DNA from: CAXXOZ01 sp963676435 | Lineage (GTDB): Bacteria > Bacillota > Clostridia > Lachnospirales > Lachnospiraceae | DNA: 64,000 bases | Assembly (NCBI GenBank): GCA_963676435.2 | Contig: CAXXOZ010000020.1 | Span: forward strand, 62,001-126,000 | Direction: 5' to 3' | Shown: positions 62,993 through 64,000 of the stretch, in pieces | Position numbering within the stretch: the first letter of the stretch is position 1 | Layout of the letters: every line of letters starts with the position of its first letter | Program-made: the position numbers and the translations under genes | Notes under the pieces: model-generated | Told to the model about the DNA's origin: nothing | Database searches by the model: none | Seen by the model: only the letters and a program-made list of their open reading frames with translations

Positions 62993-64000
62993 CTATACAT
63001 CCAAAACAGAAACATCTAAATCTCCAGACATTAATTTTGATAAAAGATTATCTCTAATTTCTGATAATCCATGAATTTCTCTGGCAATCCTACGCATTTC
63101 TCCAAACATCGGTATAACAATCTCATCAAAATCTTTTAGCGTTTTATTATCTGGTTTTACGATTGAATAACCCTTTAAAATATCCGTTTTAAGATTTGTA
63201 AAAACACTACCATTTCCTAATGCCACTAAATTAGGACGAATATGCTTGAAAAATAGATATAAATACTGATTTGATAGCTGCGATTCCTTAAAATATAGCC
63301 ATCCATCATGTATACAACTATCAACATCCAATATTTTGGGGACTCCAGGTGTAGCACTATTTGATAAAACTAAAGCCCCTTGATTAAGATAAACCGTTTT
63401 ATTTAATCCCGATTCCTTTATATGCTCTGCAATGTCAATTACGAATGGGGAATTAAGACTTGTTACATCTGATATTTTCAACCATCTTAGTCCTTCAACC
63501 GATAAAAATTCTTGTATAGGTCTAGGAGATCCTCCACGTTTTATTGTAACAAAATCTCCTAACATTCCTTTTTCCCAAGAAGTAGGCACTATCCCTTCCC
63601 ATGGTTCCTTATCTATAAACCAAGATTTAAATATTGCTAACGCTTGCTCCTCCAAATTCCTATTTAACGCATCATTATTTTTTCTCTTTCTATCCAAAGC
63701 GACTAATATTGATGATATTTTCTTTTGAATTTCTAATGATGGTAATTGAATTTCTAGTTTTTCTAAATCAGATGCCTTTATAGATGGATATGCTGAAGTA
63801 CTTTGCTCAGCAATTGAATGTAATTGATCCGTCAAAATCGATTGCGTCAACCAGTAATATACAAAATCGGCATCTGCAACATTTTCATAAACATCTATTA
63901 CCGTAAAACCTGTAGATACCAAAAAATTATCTGGTTGTTCTTTTATTATTCCATAATGCAGCTGATTAGGTCTTACTGTTGAATATACGATACTATTAAA
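62993..64000 (-). CDS. hsdS: Type I restriction specificity subunit (HsdS), 5' end cut by window
   Basis: The frame enters from the window edge and ends at 62993. Visible parts are a first target-recognition domain ending in SLEIQKKISSILVALDRKRKNNDALNRNLEEQALAIFKSWF (the conserved helical spacer), then a second half (PTSWEKGMLGDFVTIKRGGSPRP) and a final helix (RREIHGLSEIRDNLLSKLMSGDLDV). It sets the DNA target shared by HsdM and HsdR. A methionine-like TTG at 63922 is internal. hsdM is expected just beyond the edge. Confidence 0.9.
   Translation of the reverse strand, partial: FNSIVYSTVRPNQLHYGIIKEQPDNFLVSTGFTVIDVYENVADADFVYYWLTQSILTDQLHSIAEQSTSAYPSIKASDLEKLEIQLPSLEIQKKISSILVALDRKRKNNDALNRNLEEQALAIFKSWFIDKEPWEGIVPTSWEKGMLGDFVTIKRGGSPRPIQEFLSVEGLRWLKISDVTSLNSPFVIDIAEHIKESGLNKTVYLNQGALVLSNSATPGVPKILDVDSCIHDGWLYFKESQLSNQYLYLFFKHIRPNLVALGNGSVFTNLKTDILKGYSIVKPDNKTLKDFDEIVIPMFGEMRRIAREIHGLSEIRDNLLSKLMSGDLDVSVLDV

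Overview
The window is A+T-rich DNA with Shine-Dalgarno sites of the AGGAGG type and many iron-sulfur and radical enzymes. It fits a strictly anaerobic low-GC Firmicute (class Clostridia). No intact rRNA, tRNA or CRISPR array was seen. Most genes lie on the minus strand.

Region 1 (about 1-11.9 kb) is a surface and envelope block. It holds the 3'-truncated end of a phytoene-dehydrogenase-like flavoprotein, a WG-repeat lipoprotein, and a sugar cluster: NDP-hexose 2,3-dehydratase, Gfo/Idh reductase, NAD-dependent epimerase/reductase, GT2 glycosyltransferase and a polytopic membrane glycosyltransferase-like protein. These look like a 2-deoxysugar pathway feeding a lipid-linked glycosylation step. 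A transglutaminase-like lipoprotein, a UbiA prenyltransferase and a DUF445 membrane protein follow. Six of these genes carry +1 A/T insertions in homopolymer runs. The cause is either systematic sequence error or local gene decay.

Region 2 (about 12-27 kb) is the metabolic core. A long minus-strand operon encodes, in order, a molybdopterin enzyme related to pyrogallol-phloroglucinol transhydroxylase with an extra SCP2-like N-terminal domain, its Fe-S/Cna-B-like small subunit, a two-component polyprenyl diphosphate synthase, HdrC, HdrB, HdrA, and FlxD(MvhD)-FlxC-FlxB-FlxA, a flavin-based electron-bifurcating module. A divergent GntR/FCD regulator adjoins it. The palindrome TGGTATACCA lies at the operon promoter and upstream of UbiA, with related sites before DUF445 and an IscU/NifU-like gene, suggesting one regulon joining the redox enzymes and prenyl-lipid synthesis.

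Region 3 (27-33 kb) is a mirror-image duplication: two paralogous UroD-family (methyltransferase-like) genes, each divergent from a paralogous PucR-type regulator. Region 4 (33-43 kb) holds an ECF sigma factor with a membrane partner, a DJ-1/PfpI protein, a DUF1593 lipoprotein, a solute-binding lipoprotein with a YesM/YesN two-component pair, an SGNH lipoprotein and a PAS-HTH regulator.

Region 5 (43.3-64 kb) is an accessory and defence island. It starts with repeat-rich DNA in which two AbiE toxin-antitoxin cassettes lie between copies of a degenerate tRNA-T-arm-like repeat. Then come a TIR-like protein with a membrane partner, a graspetide-like RiPP unit (68-aa precursor, ATP-grasp ligase, membrane protein), a broken PD-(D/E)XK nuclease gene, and a type I restriction locus whose hsdR and hsdS are separated by about 8 kb of accessory genes, including a KwaA/KwaB-like (Kiwa) pair and several proteins I cannot assign.
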